Below, piece by piece: positions 27,842-37,874 of a stretch of 64,000 nucleotides of DNA. This stretch comes from Fidelibacterota bacterium (GTDB taxonomy: Bacteria > Fidelibacterota > Marinisomatia > SCGC-AAA003-L08 > GCA-2689995): the NCBI GenBank assembly GCA_002689995.1, contig NZIV01000063.1, positions 145,010 through 209,009 on the forward strand. Direction: 5' to 3'. The position numbers and the translations under genes are program-made. The notes under the pieces were generated by a model that searched no databases, was not told the origin of the DNA, and saw only the letters and a list, made by a program, of their open reading frames with translations. Within the stretch, counting starts at the first letter, position 1; the number at the start of each line of letters is the position of its first letter.

Positions 27842-28678
27842 ATGAAAATAATTAAATTTTTAATTTTAATTTTAATTTTGAATTGTGGAAAAAATGAAAA
27901 GATATATCCTGCTGTAGGTGTAATATATGAATTAATAACTGAAAAACGAGAGATGATAGTTCATCATGATGAGATACCGGGATTTATGATGGCAATGACT
28001 ATGACATTGAAAGTAGATCAATCTGTAAAGATGGAAAACTGGCAACGAGGTGATAGTATTAGTTTTGATATTGTCATTAATGGAAATAATGGATTTATTC
28101 GCTCACTTGATTATAGGGGAAAAGTAAATATACCAGAATCGATTGATGATTTCTGGAAAGATGAAGATTCTCCAATAAAAGTTGGTGAATTTATTTCTGA
28201 TGCGACATTTTTAGATTTAGATAGTAATGAAGTATCACTTTCAAAAAATGATGGGAAATATAGATTTATTTCATTTGTTTTTAGTAGATGTCCAATGCCA
28301 AATATGTGTCCAGCTTTAATGATGAAATATCGTTATCTAGCGAATGAACTAGAGTCCAATGAGAATTTAGAATTTATTACAATTAGTTTTGATTATATTT
28401 ATGATAATCCTTCCACCCTGATTAAGCATTACGGTAGTATTGTTGAACCATTTTCAAATTGGAATGTATGGTCAAGCTTTGGTCATGCATCAGATATGAT
28501 TACGTTTGGCCATTATAGCCAATTCGCTTTTTGGGGTGTAGAAGAAAACAATATTGGACACTCTATGAGATCTTTATTAATTTCACCAGATTTAAAATTA
28601 ATTCAGGCCTGGGATGGCTTAGATTGGAAAGCGGTAAATATTAAGAAGGATATTGAAACTTTTTTACAGTTGATGTAA
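27842..28678 (+). CDS. SCO1/SenC-type lipoprotein with N-terminal CusF-like copper domain
   Basis: The 278-residue protein has a lipoprotein signal with ILNCG, a first domain (about 20-95) containing HHDEIPGFMMAMTMTL, a copper-binding CusF-like motif in which the usual aromatic/Pro positions are replaced by Met, and a C-terminal SCO1/SenC thioredoxin-like domain (about 108-278). The SCO copper site is intact: Cys pair in SRCPMPNMCP and the conserved His in IGHSMRSLL. SCO proteins deliver copper to cytochrome oxidase or serve as thiol reductases. The two-domain architecture suggests copper relay within the periplasm. It is not next to oxidase genes in this window. Confidence 0.85.
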   Translation: MKIIKFLILILILNCGKNEKIYPAVGVIYELITEKREMIVHHDEIPGFMMAMTMTLKVDQSVKMENWQRGDSISFDIVINGNNGFIRSLDYRGKVNIPESIDDFWKDEDSPIKVGEFISDATFLDLDSNEVSLSKNDGKYRFISFVFSRCPMPNMCPALMMKYRYLANELESNENLEFITISFDYIYDNPSTLIKHYGSIVEPFSNWNVWSSFGHASDMITFGHYSQFAFWGVEENNIGHSMRSLLISPDLKLIQAWDGLDWKAVNIKKDIETFLQLM

Positions 28679-28869
28679 TTAAAAATAATTCTTCTTAAGG
28701 GATTTACTTAATAAGATATATATAGCGCATTAGCTTAACAATAAGTTTTAGAATTTAAGATCCAAAATATTTTAGTTATGAAAGCAAATTATAATTTTTC
28801 TGATGAAATCACCCCCAAAAAAGTTAATATACATTTTGATTTTATAGTTTAAGTCTGAAGTTGAAAAAC
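28679..28869. other. Intergenic region with a 24-codon frame
   Basis: This 191-nt gap separates two convergent genes. A short frame from ATG 28778 encodes MKANYNFSDEITPKKVN and 7 more residues; it has no ribosome-binding box. I see no confident RNA or terminator. Confidence 0.3.
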
Positions 28870-29940
28870 TTATTTGATAATTATGATTTTCTCAGAAAGA
28901 GTGATATTAGAATATTTTACTTGAAAAAAGTATATACCATTAGCAATATTTTGAGGATTAAATTGAAATTGATTTAAACCAATTTGATTAGTTCCAGAAA
29001 AAATAGTTTTAACCTTTTTCCCTTGAATATTCACAATATTAATTTTCATTAAATGTTTTATTTTTGCATTTAATTCTAAAATATAATGATTCTTTTTCAT
29101 ATATGAATTTATTTTAATTGAACTTTTTTTTCTAAAATCCTGAATATCTAAGTTGCAATTTGTAGTCCATATACATTCAACCCACGCCGGGATGTCAATA
29201 AATGGATTTCGATTTCCTTGAATTAAATATATTTCATCGTTTCGTATTATTTCTTTATTACTAACAGGGTCATTTAAATGCCAGTTAATCATTGCGTTTA
29301 ATGCCCATTCTTTTAATTCCGCACCATTAGTCATATCCGTATTGTCCCACGATGAATCTTCATTATAGTAACGAGTAGACATATAAAAATAGGTTCTTGC
29401 AAAATCACCTTTGTATTCATCAATTGGTTCAAACACTATTCCATTATATCCTAAATTAGACGAAATACCTTTTTTACTTCCATTTGTTGAAATCCATGAA
29501 GGCGAGTCAACATCTCCATAAGGATAATTCCCTCGATGGCTATTTACGTAACCATCAGTAGGATATAAGTGAAATAAATCAGAATTCATAGGACTTGCAT
29601 TATTAAACCAACTTTTTGGCCAAGAATGTTCACGATTATAACAATCACCTTCACCAGAATAATTTCCACATTGATCAGATGATGTAAAATTATATACATA
29701 CTCTGGCGATTCATCTGGACTATCAGAATACATATCCCAAACAGTATTATTAAATTTTCGATCAGTTGTTTCAAAATGATCATGTATTGAGTTATAGCTT
29801 TGCACAGTATGATTGTCAATGATTTCATGAAGACTAATTTTCAAATTTATACCGGTTAGTCCTTGAGTTGAATCATAATATCCATCAGGTATATCTGCTG
29901 TGATGAATGATAGGTAAATGAATAGAATTATTTTAGACAT
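28870..29940 (-). CDS. Secreted endonuclease I family nuclease with C-terminal type IX-type sorting tail
   Basis: The 356-residue protein has a short N-terminal signal peptide, then an EndA-type catalytic domain. The catalytic motif is YNREHSWPKSWFNN (His of the HNH-like site) near 105-118, followed by the SDLFHLYPTDGYVNSHRGNYPYGDVD stretch and RNPFIDIPAWVE. The last 70-75 residues (KINIVNIQGKKVKTI..NGIYFFQV..TLSEKIIIIK) resemble a C-terminal sorting domain of the type IX secretion system, which here implies a T9SS in this organism. It is a plausible secreted DNase or RNase for nutrient recovery from nucleic acids. Confidence 0.92.
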   Translation of the reverse strand: MSKIILFIYLSFITADIPDGYYDSTQGLTGINLKISLHEIIDNHTVQSYNSIHDHFETTDRKFNNTVWDMYSDSPDESPEYVYNFTSSDQCGNYSGEGDCYNREHSWPKSWFNNASPMNSDLFHLYPTDGYVNSHRGNYPYGDVDSPSWISTNGSKKGISSNLGYNGIVFEPIDEYKGDFARTYFYMSTRYYNEDSSWDNTDMTNGAELKEWALNAMINWHLNDPVSNKEIIRNDEIYLIQGNRNPFIDIPAWVECIWTTNCNLDIQDFRKKSSIKINSYMKKNHYILELNAKIKHLMKINIVNIQGKKVKTIFSGTNQIGLNQFQFNPQNIANGIYFFQVKYSNITLSEKIIIIK

Positions 29941-30111
29941 AGAATAAATTATAGTTATCTATCTTCAATATTGTATCTAAATTCAGAACGCGATTATTCC
30001 TTGGACTATTTTAAGGTCTTTATTAAAAATTATTTTGATGTAATTCAAAAATCGATTTAAAATACATAAAAAAAGAAACTATTTAGATATTTTAATTATG
30101 TACTATAAACT

Positions 30112-30735
30112 TTAGTTTGTTGTAAGCTTAAAGTTAATTGGAATAGACATCCAAACACCAACTTTTTTATCTCTTTGTCGAGCAGGTTTCCAGCGTGTGC
30201 GTTTAACTGCTTCTAAAGCTGCTTCATTTAGCCCAGTGTTAGGTATTCCTTTTAAAATCATAGTATCTTCAACAATACCTTTATTATTAATAAAAGCCTG
30301 TACAATCACAGTGCCTTCAATACCAGCTTCCATAGCAATTTCTGGATACTCTGGTCTTATTGGACTTTTTGGTATTGGAGCTTTATCATATGGTATAAAT
30401 TTTACTTTTCTACCTTGGTCAGGAGGCGGAGGTGGAGCATCCCAATCTTCGAGGTCGTCTAAATCGGTTTCTTCAATTGTAATATCATCATCTAAAAATT
30501 CATCCTCAGATGCAACTGGGACAGAAGGTCTCGCAGGAGGTTTTTCAATTTGCATTTGTTCTGTAGGTGGTACAACTATAGATTCAATATCTTGAGGGAT
30601 AAACTTTTCAATAGTTGTTGTATTTTCTTTTAATCTGGGTGAAATATAAAACACGGTTGAAATAAATAAAATTATCCCCATTGAAATAGCTCTAACTCGA
30701 ACTGGATAATTATATATTAAAGGATCAACTCTCAT
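30112..30735 (-). CDS. TonB-family energy transducer
   Basis: The 207-residue protein has an N-terminal transmembrane anchor (about 16-32), a proline- and acid-rich middle (EKPPARPSVP, EDWDAPPPPPD) and the C-terminal TonB_C domain (about 115-205, PEYPEIAMEAGIEGTVIVQAF, LNEAALEAVKRTRWKPA). TonB transmits the ExbB/ExbD motor's energy to outer-membrane receptors. The gene is 3 nt downstream of exbD2 on the same strand, so the cluster exbB-exbD-exbD-tonB forms a complete motor. No TonB-dependent receptor gene is adjacent. Confidence 0.94.
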   Translation of the reverse strand: MRVDPLIYNYPVRVRAISMGIILFISTVFYISPRLKENTTTIEKFIPQDIESIVVPPTEQMQIEKPPARPSVPVASEDEFLDDDITIEETDLDDLEDWDAPPPPPDQGRKVKFIPYDKAPIPKSPIRPEYPEIAMEAGIEGTVIVQAFINNKGIVEDTMILKGIPNTGLNEAALEAVKRTRWKPARQRDKKVGVWMSIPINFKLTTN

Positions 30736-30738
30736 AAA

Positions 30739-31149
30739 TTAGTCTATCTTTGTTAATGCAGAATAATTTAATTTTAATGCCTGAGCATTTCTCATTTCAG
30801 TGTGAATATCTGTTATTACTTTCATTTGAGCATCTTCATCAGATTTTAATGAAATAGTTAGTTTTGGATCTGAAGACACTTTTTGATAAATTATATTTCT
30901 TAATGCTTGTCCTTGAATAATTCTATCATCAATATTGACTAAACCATCTTTAGAAGCCCAAATATATGCTGTATGTCTTTTACTTTCAAGTTTTTCAATA
31001 GTTTTAGCTGTCGGAAGAATAACTTTGAGTCCTTCAAATTCTCTCATGACTGTCGTCACCATGAAGAAAATCAGCAACATAAAAATAATATCGGGCATCG
31101 AAGAAGTTGAAATTCCTTTTTTGGTTGATGTTTTTCGTACAACTTTCAT
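30739..31149 (-). CDS. exbD: ExbD/TolR-type biopolymer transport protein (second copy)
   Basis: The 136-residue protein has an N-terminal cytoplasmic segment, one transmembrane helix (SSMPDIIFMLLIFFMVTTVM) with the conserved channel Asp at about residue 20, and a periplasmic domain. It starts at the base next to the stop of the first exbD. The family is certain; which proton-motor it belongs to is inferred from the tonB gene 3 nt downstream. Confidence 0.94.
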   Translation of the reverse strand: MKVVRKTSTKKGISTSSMPDIIFMLLIFFMVTTVMREFEGLKVILPTAKTIEKLESKRHTAYIWASKDGLVNIDDRIIQGQALRNIIYQKVSSDPKLTISLKSDEDAQMKVITDIHTEMRNAQALKLNYSALTKID

Positions 31150-31548
31150 TTATTGATCCGGATTTGCTATTGAAATACGAGAAGCTTTGGCAATTTTTAA
31201 TTGATCTAATACAGATATATAATCACTATATTTTGTTCTTGAATGAGTTTGAACAGAAAAAATCATTTTATCATTTTGTCTTAGTTTTTCAGTTACTAAT
31301 CGAGAAATTTCTCTAGTTTTTGCGGGTTTTTCATCAAACAATACCTTGCCTGATTCATTAATTAGAATATTTGTAATATTTTTACGATTGACTTCAAGCT
31401 CTTCTCCTACCGGTGGTAAAACTAAACTAAGACCTTTATCCATTGAAATTGTTGTAGTAACCAAGAAAAAAACTAATAAAAGGAATGCTATATCAGCCAT
31501 CGAGGATGAGTTTATCTCTTCTGTTTCTGGTCTTGCTTTTTTAATCAT
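31150..31548 (-). CDS. exbD: ExbD/TolR-type biopolymer transport protein (first copy)
   Basis: The 132-residue protein has the same layout as the following gene: a short N-terminus, a helix SSMADIAFLLLVFFLVTTTI with the conserved Asp at about residue 19, and a periplasmic domain. Two ExbD-type subunits in tandem are common in Bacteroidetes-like Ton systems. It is separated by 22 nt from exbB upstream and abuts the second copy. Confidence 0.94.
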   Translation of the reverse strand: MIKKARPETEEINSSSMADIAFLLLVFFLVTTTISMDKGLSLVLPPVGEELEVNRKNITNILINESGKVLFDEKPAKTREISRLVTEKLRQNDKMIFSVQTHSRTKYSDYISVLDQLKIAKASRISIANPDQ

Positions 31549-31570
31549 AAAATTTATTTAGTGGCGTTTT

Positions 31571-32194
31571 TTATTTGTTTCGCAACTGACTTTTTATACT
31601 ATCCATAACAATCACAGAGCTTTTTTGCATATTAACAATCTGTAAATCAATAATATATAAACATAGATTTTGGAATAATTGCAAAATAACTGCTGCGATT
31701 AATCCAAATGCAGTTGTTAAGAGAGCAACAGAAATACCTCCTGCAACAACTGCCGGAGAAATATCATTTGCCGCTTTAATATCATCGAAAGCTTGAATCA
31801 TACCTACAACTGTTCCCAGAAATCCAATCATAGGTGCAGTTGCGATACATAAAGAAATCCATGTCATATTTTTTTCCATAGCTGCCATTTCAATTGCAGA
31901 AGTATTATCCATAGATTTTTCAGCTTCTTCTACGCCAAATTCAGCCTTTGAAATTGTTTCATGGCAAAGGTTTGAGATTGGACCAACACCTTGGACACTT
32001 TTTTCAACGCCTGATTTAATACCAGATGAATCTACAGTTTCTGCAACTTCTTGTGCAAAACTAAATCCATATCCAAGTCCTTTTAATAAAAAGTAAAGTC
32101 TTTCACCAACAAATATTAAACCGATTATTAAAATAAATAAAATTGGCACCATAAAACCACCGCCTTGGCTAAAATAATATGTGGCTATTTGCAT
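31571..32194 (-). CDS. exbB: MotA/TolQ/ExbB proton-channel family protein
   Basis: The 207-residue membrane protein has three hydrophobic helices, the first near 14-30 and the last two at about 105-130 and 145-175. The segment APMIGFLGTVVGMIQAFDDI and VVAGGISVALLTTAFGLIAAV are the family signature and line the ion path. It is the channel subunit for the ExbD-TonB system that follows. The gene starts 99 nt after the CtpA gene. Confidence 0.95.
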   Translation of the reverse strand: MQIATYYFSQGGGFMVPILFILIIGLIFVGERLYFLLKGLGYGFSFAQEVAETVDSSGIKSGVEKSVQGVGPISNLCHETISKAEFGVEEAEKSMDNTSAIEMAAMEKNMTWISLCIATAPMIGFLGTVVGMIQAFDDIKAANDISPAVVAGGISVALLTTAFGLIAAVILQLFQNLCLYIIDLQIVNMQKSSVIVMDSIKSQLRNK

Positions 32195-32293
32195 AAATAT
32201 CCTTTCTTGTTGTAAATACTAATGGAAAAATATAGACTATTATTTAACTATAAATTTTAAATAGATTATTGATTACAGACAAAGCATAATTAT

Positions 32294-33853
32294 TTACTGA
32301 AGGATTTGTTTAGCCTTTTCGATATTGTCTAAAGCTATTAATACCTGTTTATCTACTTGTAATCGCTTATGATACGCATATTCTTTTCCCCAAATTGATC
32401 CCACTAATTCAGCAAGAAGTCTATTTTCAATTATATCTATGTCTTTTTCTAAATTTTCAACTTTAAATTTAAACTCTGCCTCCTTCAACCAGTTGAAAAA
32501 TAATTGACGATCATTTTCTCCAAAAATGAAGTACCTTTCAAAGTCATCGTAATCTCTATATTTCACTGAGATTTTATCTCTTAATTTTGAAGCATAATTA
32601 AATAAATATCTTTCAGTGCTTGTTAGAAGTTCAATTGTATTTCTGTTATAACTTATAGTATCCTGGATAAAAATATCTGGCGTTATACCACCACCACCGT
32701 AAACCTTTCTACCTTTTCGAGTAAAATAAAGGGGTCTATTAGAAATTGTTGAATCTGTCAGTTCTCTATTTTTATTATGTAAGTCACGATAATAGTCTTC
32801 AGTATTTTCATACTCTCTTTGAATTAATCTACCAGAAGGTGTGTAATATCGTGCAACTGTAATTCTTGCAGCAGATTGATCTGGCAATTCATACTGTCGT
32901 TGAACCAAACCTTTCCCAAAACTTGTTTCACCAACAATTAGCCCTCTATCAAGATCTTGCAGTGCTCCAGTTACAATTTCACTAGCGCTTGCAGATCCTC
33001 TATTTATTAATGCTAAAACAGGGTATTTTCGATCATCAAATTGTGTTTTAGACATATGTACTTCATTAGAACCAGAAATTCGACCCTGTGTAAACACAAT
33101 TGTATCTTCTACAGACACAAATAAATCAATAATTTTTACAGCTTGGCCTAATAATCCGCCACCATTATTTCTAAAGTCGAGTATAATTTGATCCATATCT
33201 TGATTTTCAAGTTTAACCATAGCTTGTTCAACTTCTTGAGCTGTAGTAGATGCAAAACGATTAATTTTTATATAACCTGTAGATTCATCAATCATAAACG
33301 AGGCAAGAACACTAACTATTGGAATTTTTGCCCTGACTAAGGTTACGTTAATAAGTTCTTTTTGTCCGATTCTACGAATTGTTAAGTCTACGGATGAACC
33401 CTTTTTACCTCTTAATTTTTTTACTACATCTTTTTGTTCAATTTTATATGCGGATTCACCATTAATATTTACAATTTTATCTCCACTTTGTAATCCAGCC
33501 CTATCGCTTGGAGTCCCTGGAATTGGTGAAATAATAGTTATATAGCCTTCTAATATATCAAACTCAATTCCAATTCCTTCAAATTCTCCCGCAAATTGCT
33601 CTTTAACATCTTCAAATTCTTTTTTTGGTATGAAGGTTGAGTGCGGATCTAGCTCTTCTAGCATACCAATAATTGCACCATCTAATATTCTATCCATATC
33701 TACATCTTCAACATAATTACTGTAAACTATGTTTACGAGCTTAGCAAGAGTTGATAGTTTAGCAAAACGATCATTTGAAGATCGGAATCCAGAGATTAAA
33801 AACATTAATCCTACACAGGTGATTAATAATAGTATTATCTTTCGTATAGACAT
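32294..33853 (-). CDS. C-terminal processing protease (S41, CtpA-like)
   Basis: The 519-residue protein has an N-terminal signal anchor, a helical region, a PDZ domain (about 92-175, with GEFEGIGIEFDILEG and PSDRAGLQSGDKIVNINGE) and the S41 peptidase domain. The catalytic Ser is in RGSASASEIV and the Lys in GETSFGKGLVQ, the Ser-Lys dyad of the family. It cleaves proteins at C-termini in the periplasm; the substrate is unknown. It lies upstream of the exbB cluster and is divergent from an esterase gene by 57 nt. Confidence 0.95.
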   Translation of the reverse strand: MSIRKIILLLITCVGLMFLISGFRSSNDRFAKLSTLAKLVNIVYSNYVEDVDMDRILDGAIIGMLEELDPHSTFIPKKEFEDVKEQFAGEFEGIGIEFDILEGYITIISPIPGTPSDRAGLQSGDKIVNINGESAYKIEQKDVVKKLRGKKGSSVDLTIRRIGQKELINVTLVRAKIPIVSVLASFMIDESTGYIKINRFASTTAQEVEQAMVKLENQDMDQIILDFRNNGGGLLGQAVKIIDLFVSVEDTIVFTQGRISGSNEVHMSKTQFDDRKYPVLALINRGSASASEIVTGALQDLDRGLIVGETSFGKGLVQRQYELPDQSAARITVARYYTPSGRLIQREYENTEDYYRDLHNKNRELTDSTISNRPLYFTRKGRKVYGGGGITPDIFIQDTISYNRNTIELLTSTERYLFNYASKLRDKISVKYRDYDDFERYFIFGENDRQLFFNWLKEAEFKFKVENLEKDIDIIENRLLAELVGSIWGKEYAYHKRLQVDKQVLIALDNIEKAKQILQ

Positions 33854-33910
33854 ACCTTAAATTACCGCCTATGATTTACAATTCTCAATGAATAAGATTT
33901 AGGTTACAAA

Positions 33911-34501
33911 GTGATAAATAGTAAAAATGTAATACCAATAGTTGGTATTCATGGATGGAAGGGAAACAGAGAAAGTTTTAGGTTAATTGCTGATTTATTT
34001 AAATTAGAAAATGCCGAGTGGATAATTCCACAAGCTCCTTATAAGGTGAAAGAAAATCAATATACTTGGGCTAAAGAGATTGAAGAGGGAAGATATGAAG
34101 TAAGGGATTCTATTCAATATCTTAATCATTTCTTTAATGATGAAGTTTTGAAAAAATATGACCCTACCGATGTGCATGTGATAGGTTTTTCTCAAGGTGC
34201 TGCGACATGCTATGAATTTGTTTTAAAAATGCCTTTCCAATTTGCTGGTGTTTATCCAATTGCTGGTTTTTTGAGAGATTTTAAATCAGGAAGACCAATA
34301 TTACATGAGAAGCAGAGAAAGACACCAATCTTTATTGGCCATGGGATATCAGATGAAATCGTACCAGTTGAGAGTTCAAAAACTATATTTGAAATGTTAA
34401 AAAAGGAATCAAAAAAGGTAGAAATAATACTTTATAATGGAGGTCATAAAATAAGTATGAGCTATATAAAAACAATAAAAAATTATATTTTAAATACTTG
34501 A
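33911..34501 (+). CDS. Alpha/beta-hydrolase, carboxylesterase family (YpfH-like)
   Basis: The 196-residue protein has the nucleophile elbow GFSQGAA, the acid residue in GISDEIVPV and the catalytic His in GGHKIS, so a complete Ser-Asp-His triad. It opens with an IPIVGIHGWKGN motif in the oxyanion region. The start is GTG 33911. The natural ester is unknown. It is followed by an aldehyde dehydrogenase 106 nt downstream on the same strand. Confidence 0.85.
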   Translation: MINSKNVIPIVGIHGWKGNRESFRLIADLFKLENAEWIIPQAPYKVKENQYTWAKEIEEGRYEVRDSIQYLNHFFNDEVLKKYDPTDVHVIGFSQGAATCYEFVLKMPFQFAGVYPIAGFLRDFKSGRPILHEKQRKTPIFIGHGISDEIVPVESSKTIFEMLKKESKKVEIILYNGGHKISMSYIKTIKNYILNT

Positions 34502-34607
34502 ATATAATTCAATATGATTCAATTATATTTTTAGATTTATCTAATTCAAGTTTATCTAGTGATATTACCGGATAAATGATAAATTTAATTTCTAAAAAAG
34601 GAGAAGA

Positions 34608-36086
34608 GTGAGCTGTAATTTAACTCATGATAAAATAAAAGTTTATAATCCCGCTACAGGTGGAGCTTTAAGAGATATATTAATAACAAAGGAGAAAGAT
34701 TTTTTAGATAAAGTAGAATTAGCAAAGTCAAATAAAGACTATTGGAATTCTACAAAACCAAAATATAGAAAACTTATTCTTCAAAAATTTAGGAAAGCAA
34801 TTGTAGAAAGACTTGACGATTTTATACATACCATATGTAGTGAAACAGGTAAAAAGCCATATGAAGGTATGTTAGAAGTATACACTTCAGTTGAACATAT
34901 GAAGCATGCAGAGAAACTATTACCTATTATATTTCGAAAACATAAAAGAAGAGTAGGCACACTATTAACAAAAAAAGCATGGACAGAATTACAGCCAATG
35001 GGAATTGCAGGTATAATTTCTCCATGGAATTATCCACTAATATTAACGCTTACTCCAATAGTTGAAGCATTAACTGCGGGTAACATTGTTATTCTAAAAC
35101 CATCTGAACAAACACCACTTACAACTGAATTATTAAAAAATGTTTGGGATGAATCTACTGGTGAAATTAATATCTTTCACACAATTTATGGAGGCAGTGA
35201 TGTTGGTCAAATGCTTGTAAATTCACCCGATACAGATATAATTTGTTTTACTGGTAGTACAAAAATTGGAAAAATGATAGCAATAGATTGTGCTAAACAC
35301 TTAAAGCCTGTAATACTAGAATTAGGTGGTAAGGATCCAATGATTGTTTGTAGTGATGCAGATATAAATAGAGCTATAAATGCGGCAATATGGGGTGGAA
35401 TGAGTAATGCTGGTCAAACATGTATTTCTGTTGAAAGAATATTTGTCCAGGATAATATAAAAGATTCTTTCGTAGAAAAAATTACAGATAAAATTAAAAC
35501 AATTTCTGCAGGGAGTAGTGAAGATTGTAACTTTGGTTCAATTTCTGTAAAGGCTGGATTAGAAAAGATAAAAAATCAAATAGAAGATGCTAGATTAAAT
35601 GCTAAAATAATCCAAGGTATTGGGGAGGATTGTGTAGGATTTATTTATCCTCCTACTATTGTTATCGATCCCCAAGAGGAAAGTAAGTTGATGCGGGAAG
35701 AAACATTTGGTCCTGTTGTTTCAATTTCAAGTTTTACAAATATAAGTGATGTGATTAAAAAGGCAAACTCTACAGGATATGGACTAAGTGCAAGCGTATT
35801 TTCCAAAAATACTAAACAAGCAAAATTTATTGCCTCAAAAATTCGTGCTGGATCAGTAGCAATAAACGATGTGATGTCACATTATGGAATAGCAGACTTA
35901 CCATTTGGTGGTGTTGGTTTAAGTGGAATAGGTCGTGTCCATGGTGAAGAAGGAGTCAAAGCATTTTGTTTGCAAAAGAGTTATATGACAAATAGAATTA
36001 ATTTAGGAGACGAAATTTGGTGGTATACCAAATCCAAAAAATACCAAAGACTTATTCGTAAATTTTTAAAATTTTATTTTGGATAA
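34608..36086 (+). CDS. Aldehyde dehydrogenase
   Basis: The 492-residue NAD(P)-dependent enzyme has all key residues: MGIAGIISPWNYPL (cofactor entry), Lys in ILKPSEQTPL, FTGSTKIGK, the general-base Glu in LELGGKDP and the nucleophile Cys in NAGQTCISVER. The C-terminal PFGGVGLSGIGRVHGEEG is also diagnostic. The start is GTG 34608 with an AAAAAAGGAG box 4 nt upstream. The substrate is unknown; the family covers fatty and aromatic aldehydes. Confidence 0.93.
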   Translation: MSCNLTHDKIKVYNPATGGALRDILITKEKDFLDKVELAKSNKDYWNSTKPKYRKLILQKFRKAIVERLDDFIHTICSETGKKPYEGMLEVYTSVEHMKHAEKLLPIIFRKHKRRVGTLLTKKAWTELQPMGIAGIISPWNYPLILTLTPIVEALTAGNIVILKPSEQTPLTTELLKNVWDESTGEINIFHTIYGGSDVGQMLVNSPDTDIICFTGSTKIGKMIAIDCAKHLKPVILELGGKDPMIVCSDADINRAINAAIWGGMSNAGQTCISVERIFVQDNIKDSFVEKITDKIKTISAGSSEDCNFGSISVKAGLEKIKNQIEDARLNAKIIQGIGEDCVGFIYPPTIVIDPQEESKLMREETFGPVVSISSFTNISDVIKKANSTGYGLSASVFSKNTKQAKFIASKIRAGSVAINDVMSHYGIADLPFGGVGLSGIGRVHGEEGVKAFCLQKSYMTNRINLGDEIWWYTKSKKYQRLIRKFLKFYFG

Positions 36087-36101
36087 TTTTAACAACTTTT
36101 T

Positions 36102-37874
36102 ATGCAAAACTCATACCTTACTTTTAAAGATTTTTTAAAATACACAATCCCTTGGAGAGCAAAAATATCCTGGGCAGCATTTTGCTCTGTGATGAATAAA
36201 TTATTTGATATAATGCCAGAAATTCTGATTGGCTTTGCTGTTGATTTAGTTATAAAGCAACAAGATAGTTTTATAGCTTCATTAGGGTTTAAAAGTCCAG
36301 AAAGTCAAGTTGCAATTCTAGCAACATTTACATTTTTTATTTGGGTATTTGAATCTTTATTTCAGTATTTATATGCTATTGCGTGGAGAGGTATCGCTCA
36401 ATCTGTAGAGCATGATATTCGGCTAGACGCCTATAATCACGTGCAGCATTTAGACTTGGAATGGCATGAAACACAAAGAGTAGGTAATTTAACAGCAATA
36501 TTAAATGATGATGTTAACCAATTAGAGAGATTTTTAGATTCGGGAGCAAATGATATTATTCAGATAGCTGTATCTACTATAGCAATTGGTGCAGTTTTCT
36601 TTTATATTTCCCCAATTATTGCATTAATAAGTACTCTTCCTGTTCCTTTAATTTTAGGAGTTACATTTTATTTTCAGAAAAATTTATCTCCAAAGTATAT
36701 AGCTGTAAGAGAAGCAGCCGGAAAAATTAGTTCGACAATTTTTAATAATTTATCAGGAATAATAACAATAAAAAGCTTTACTTCAGAAGGAAGTGAATAT
36801 TTACGTATTGATGAATTCAGTGAAAGTTATAGGGAAAAAAATAAAAAAGCGATTTTATTAAGTTCTGCTTTTGTGCCAGTTATACGCGTTGGTGTGCTTT
36901 CAGGATTTTTAGCAACTTTAGTTATAGGCTCATTTATGACAATGAATAATCAAATAGCTGTAGGCTCTTTTAGTGTTTTAGTATTTTTGACGCAACGATT
37001 TTTGTGGCCATTTACAACCTTGGGTGAGATAGTAGATCAATTTGAAAGATCAATGGCATCGACAGGTAGAATTTTATCTTTATTAAAAATAGATATGTCA
37101 GTACAGGAAAATGAAAATCCTAAAAATATAAATAATAAAAGGTCAGATATTAGTTTCAACAATATTGACTTTGGATATTCTCAAGATAAATTAGTTTTTA
37201 ATAATTTTTCTTTAAAAATTCCTTATGGACAAACTGTAGGAATTGTAGGTCAAACTGGTTCTGGTAAAACAACTTTAATAAAACTTTTATTAAGACTTTA
37301 TGATGTGAAAAAGGGTGATATTTTTATAGGAGATCAAAAATTAAAAGATATTTCGCTTTCGAGCAATCGTGAAAATATTGGTTTTGTAAATCAAGAAATT
37401 CATTTATTTGATGGTAGTATTAAAGAAAATATTTCATATCCTAATCAACCAAATGATTTGATTAAAATTGAAAAAGCAGCAAAAGTTAGTCAAGCATTTG
37501 AGTTTATTTCTCAATTAAAAGATGGGTTTGATACTCAGATTGGTGAGAGAGGTCAACGTTTAAGTGTCGGTCAAAAACAACGACTTACAATAGCTAGAGC
37601 AATTTATAAGGATCCACCAATATTAGTTTTCGATGAAGCAACTTCTTCTGTTGATAATGAAACAGAACAATTAATTCAAAAAGCATTAGAAGAAATTTCA
37701 AAAAATAGAACTACAATTATTATAGCACATCGACTTTCTACTGTACGAAATGCAAGTCAAATAATTGTTTTAGATAAAGGAAGAATTTCAGAGTCTGGTA
37801 CGCACAAAGAGCTCTTAAAATTAGATGGTTTTTATAATCAATTATGGCAAATTCAGACTGGAGAAAAATTTTAA
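36102..37874 (+). CDS. ABC exporter, fused membrane and ATPase domains (MsbA/MDR type)
   Basis: The 590-residue protein has an N-terminal six-helix transmembrane domain (about 20-325) and a C-terminal ATPase (about 345-590). Walker A is VGQTGSGKTT, the signature LSVGQKQRLTIARA, Walker B ILVFDEATSSVD and the H-loop AHRLST. The substrate is unknown and lipids or drugs are possible. Its 3' end overlaps the start of the next gene by 31 bp. Confidence 0.93.
   Translation: MQNSYLTFKDFLKYTIPWRAKISWAAFCSVMNKLFDIMPEILIGFAVDLVIKQQDSFIASLGFKSPESQVAILATFTFFIWVFESLFQYLYAIAWRGIAQSVEHDIRLDAYNHVQHLDLEWHETQRVGNLTAILNDDVNQLERFLDSGANDIIQIAVSTIAIGAVFFYISPIIALISTLPVPLILGVTFYFQKNLSPKYIAVREAAGKISSTIFNNLSGIITIKSFTSEGSEYLRIDEFSESYREKNKKAILLSSAFVPVIRVGVLSGFLATLVIGSFMTMNNQIAVGSFSVLVFLTQRFLWPFTTLGEIVDQFERSMASTGRILSLLKIDMSVQENENPKNINNKRSDISFNNIDFGYSQDKLVFNNFSLKIPYGQTVGIVGQTGSGKTTLIKLLLRLYDVKKGDIFIGDQKLKDISLSSNRENIGFVNQEIHLFDGSIKENISYPNQPNDLIKIEKAAKVSQAFEFISQLKDGFDTQIGERGQRLSVGQKQRLTIARAIYKDPPILVFDEATSSVDNETEQLIQKALEEISKNRTTIIIAHRLSTVRNASQIIVLDKGRISESGTHKELLKLDGFYNQLWQIQTGEKF

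Noticed and set aside
28778..28852. 24-codon frame MKANYNFSDEITPKKVN...
   Set aside because: It recalls the start of some small antitoxins, but it is very short, has no ribosome-binding box and no toxin partner nearby.
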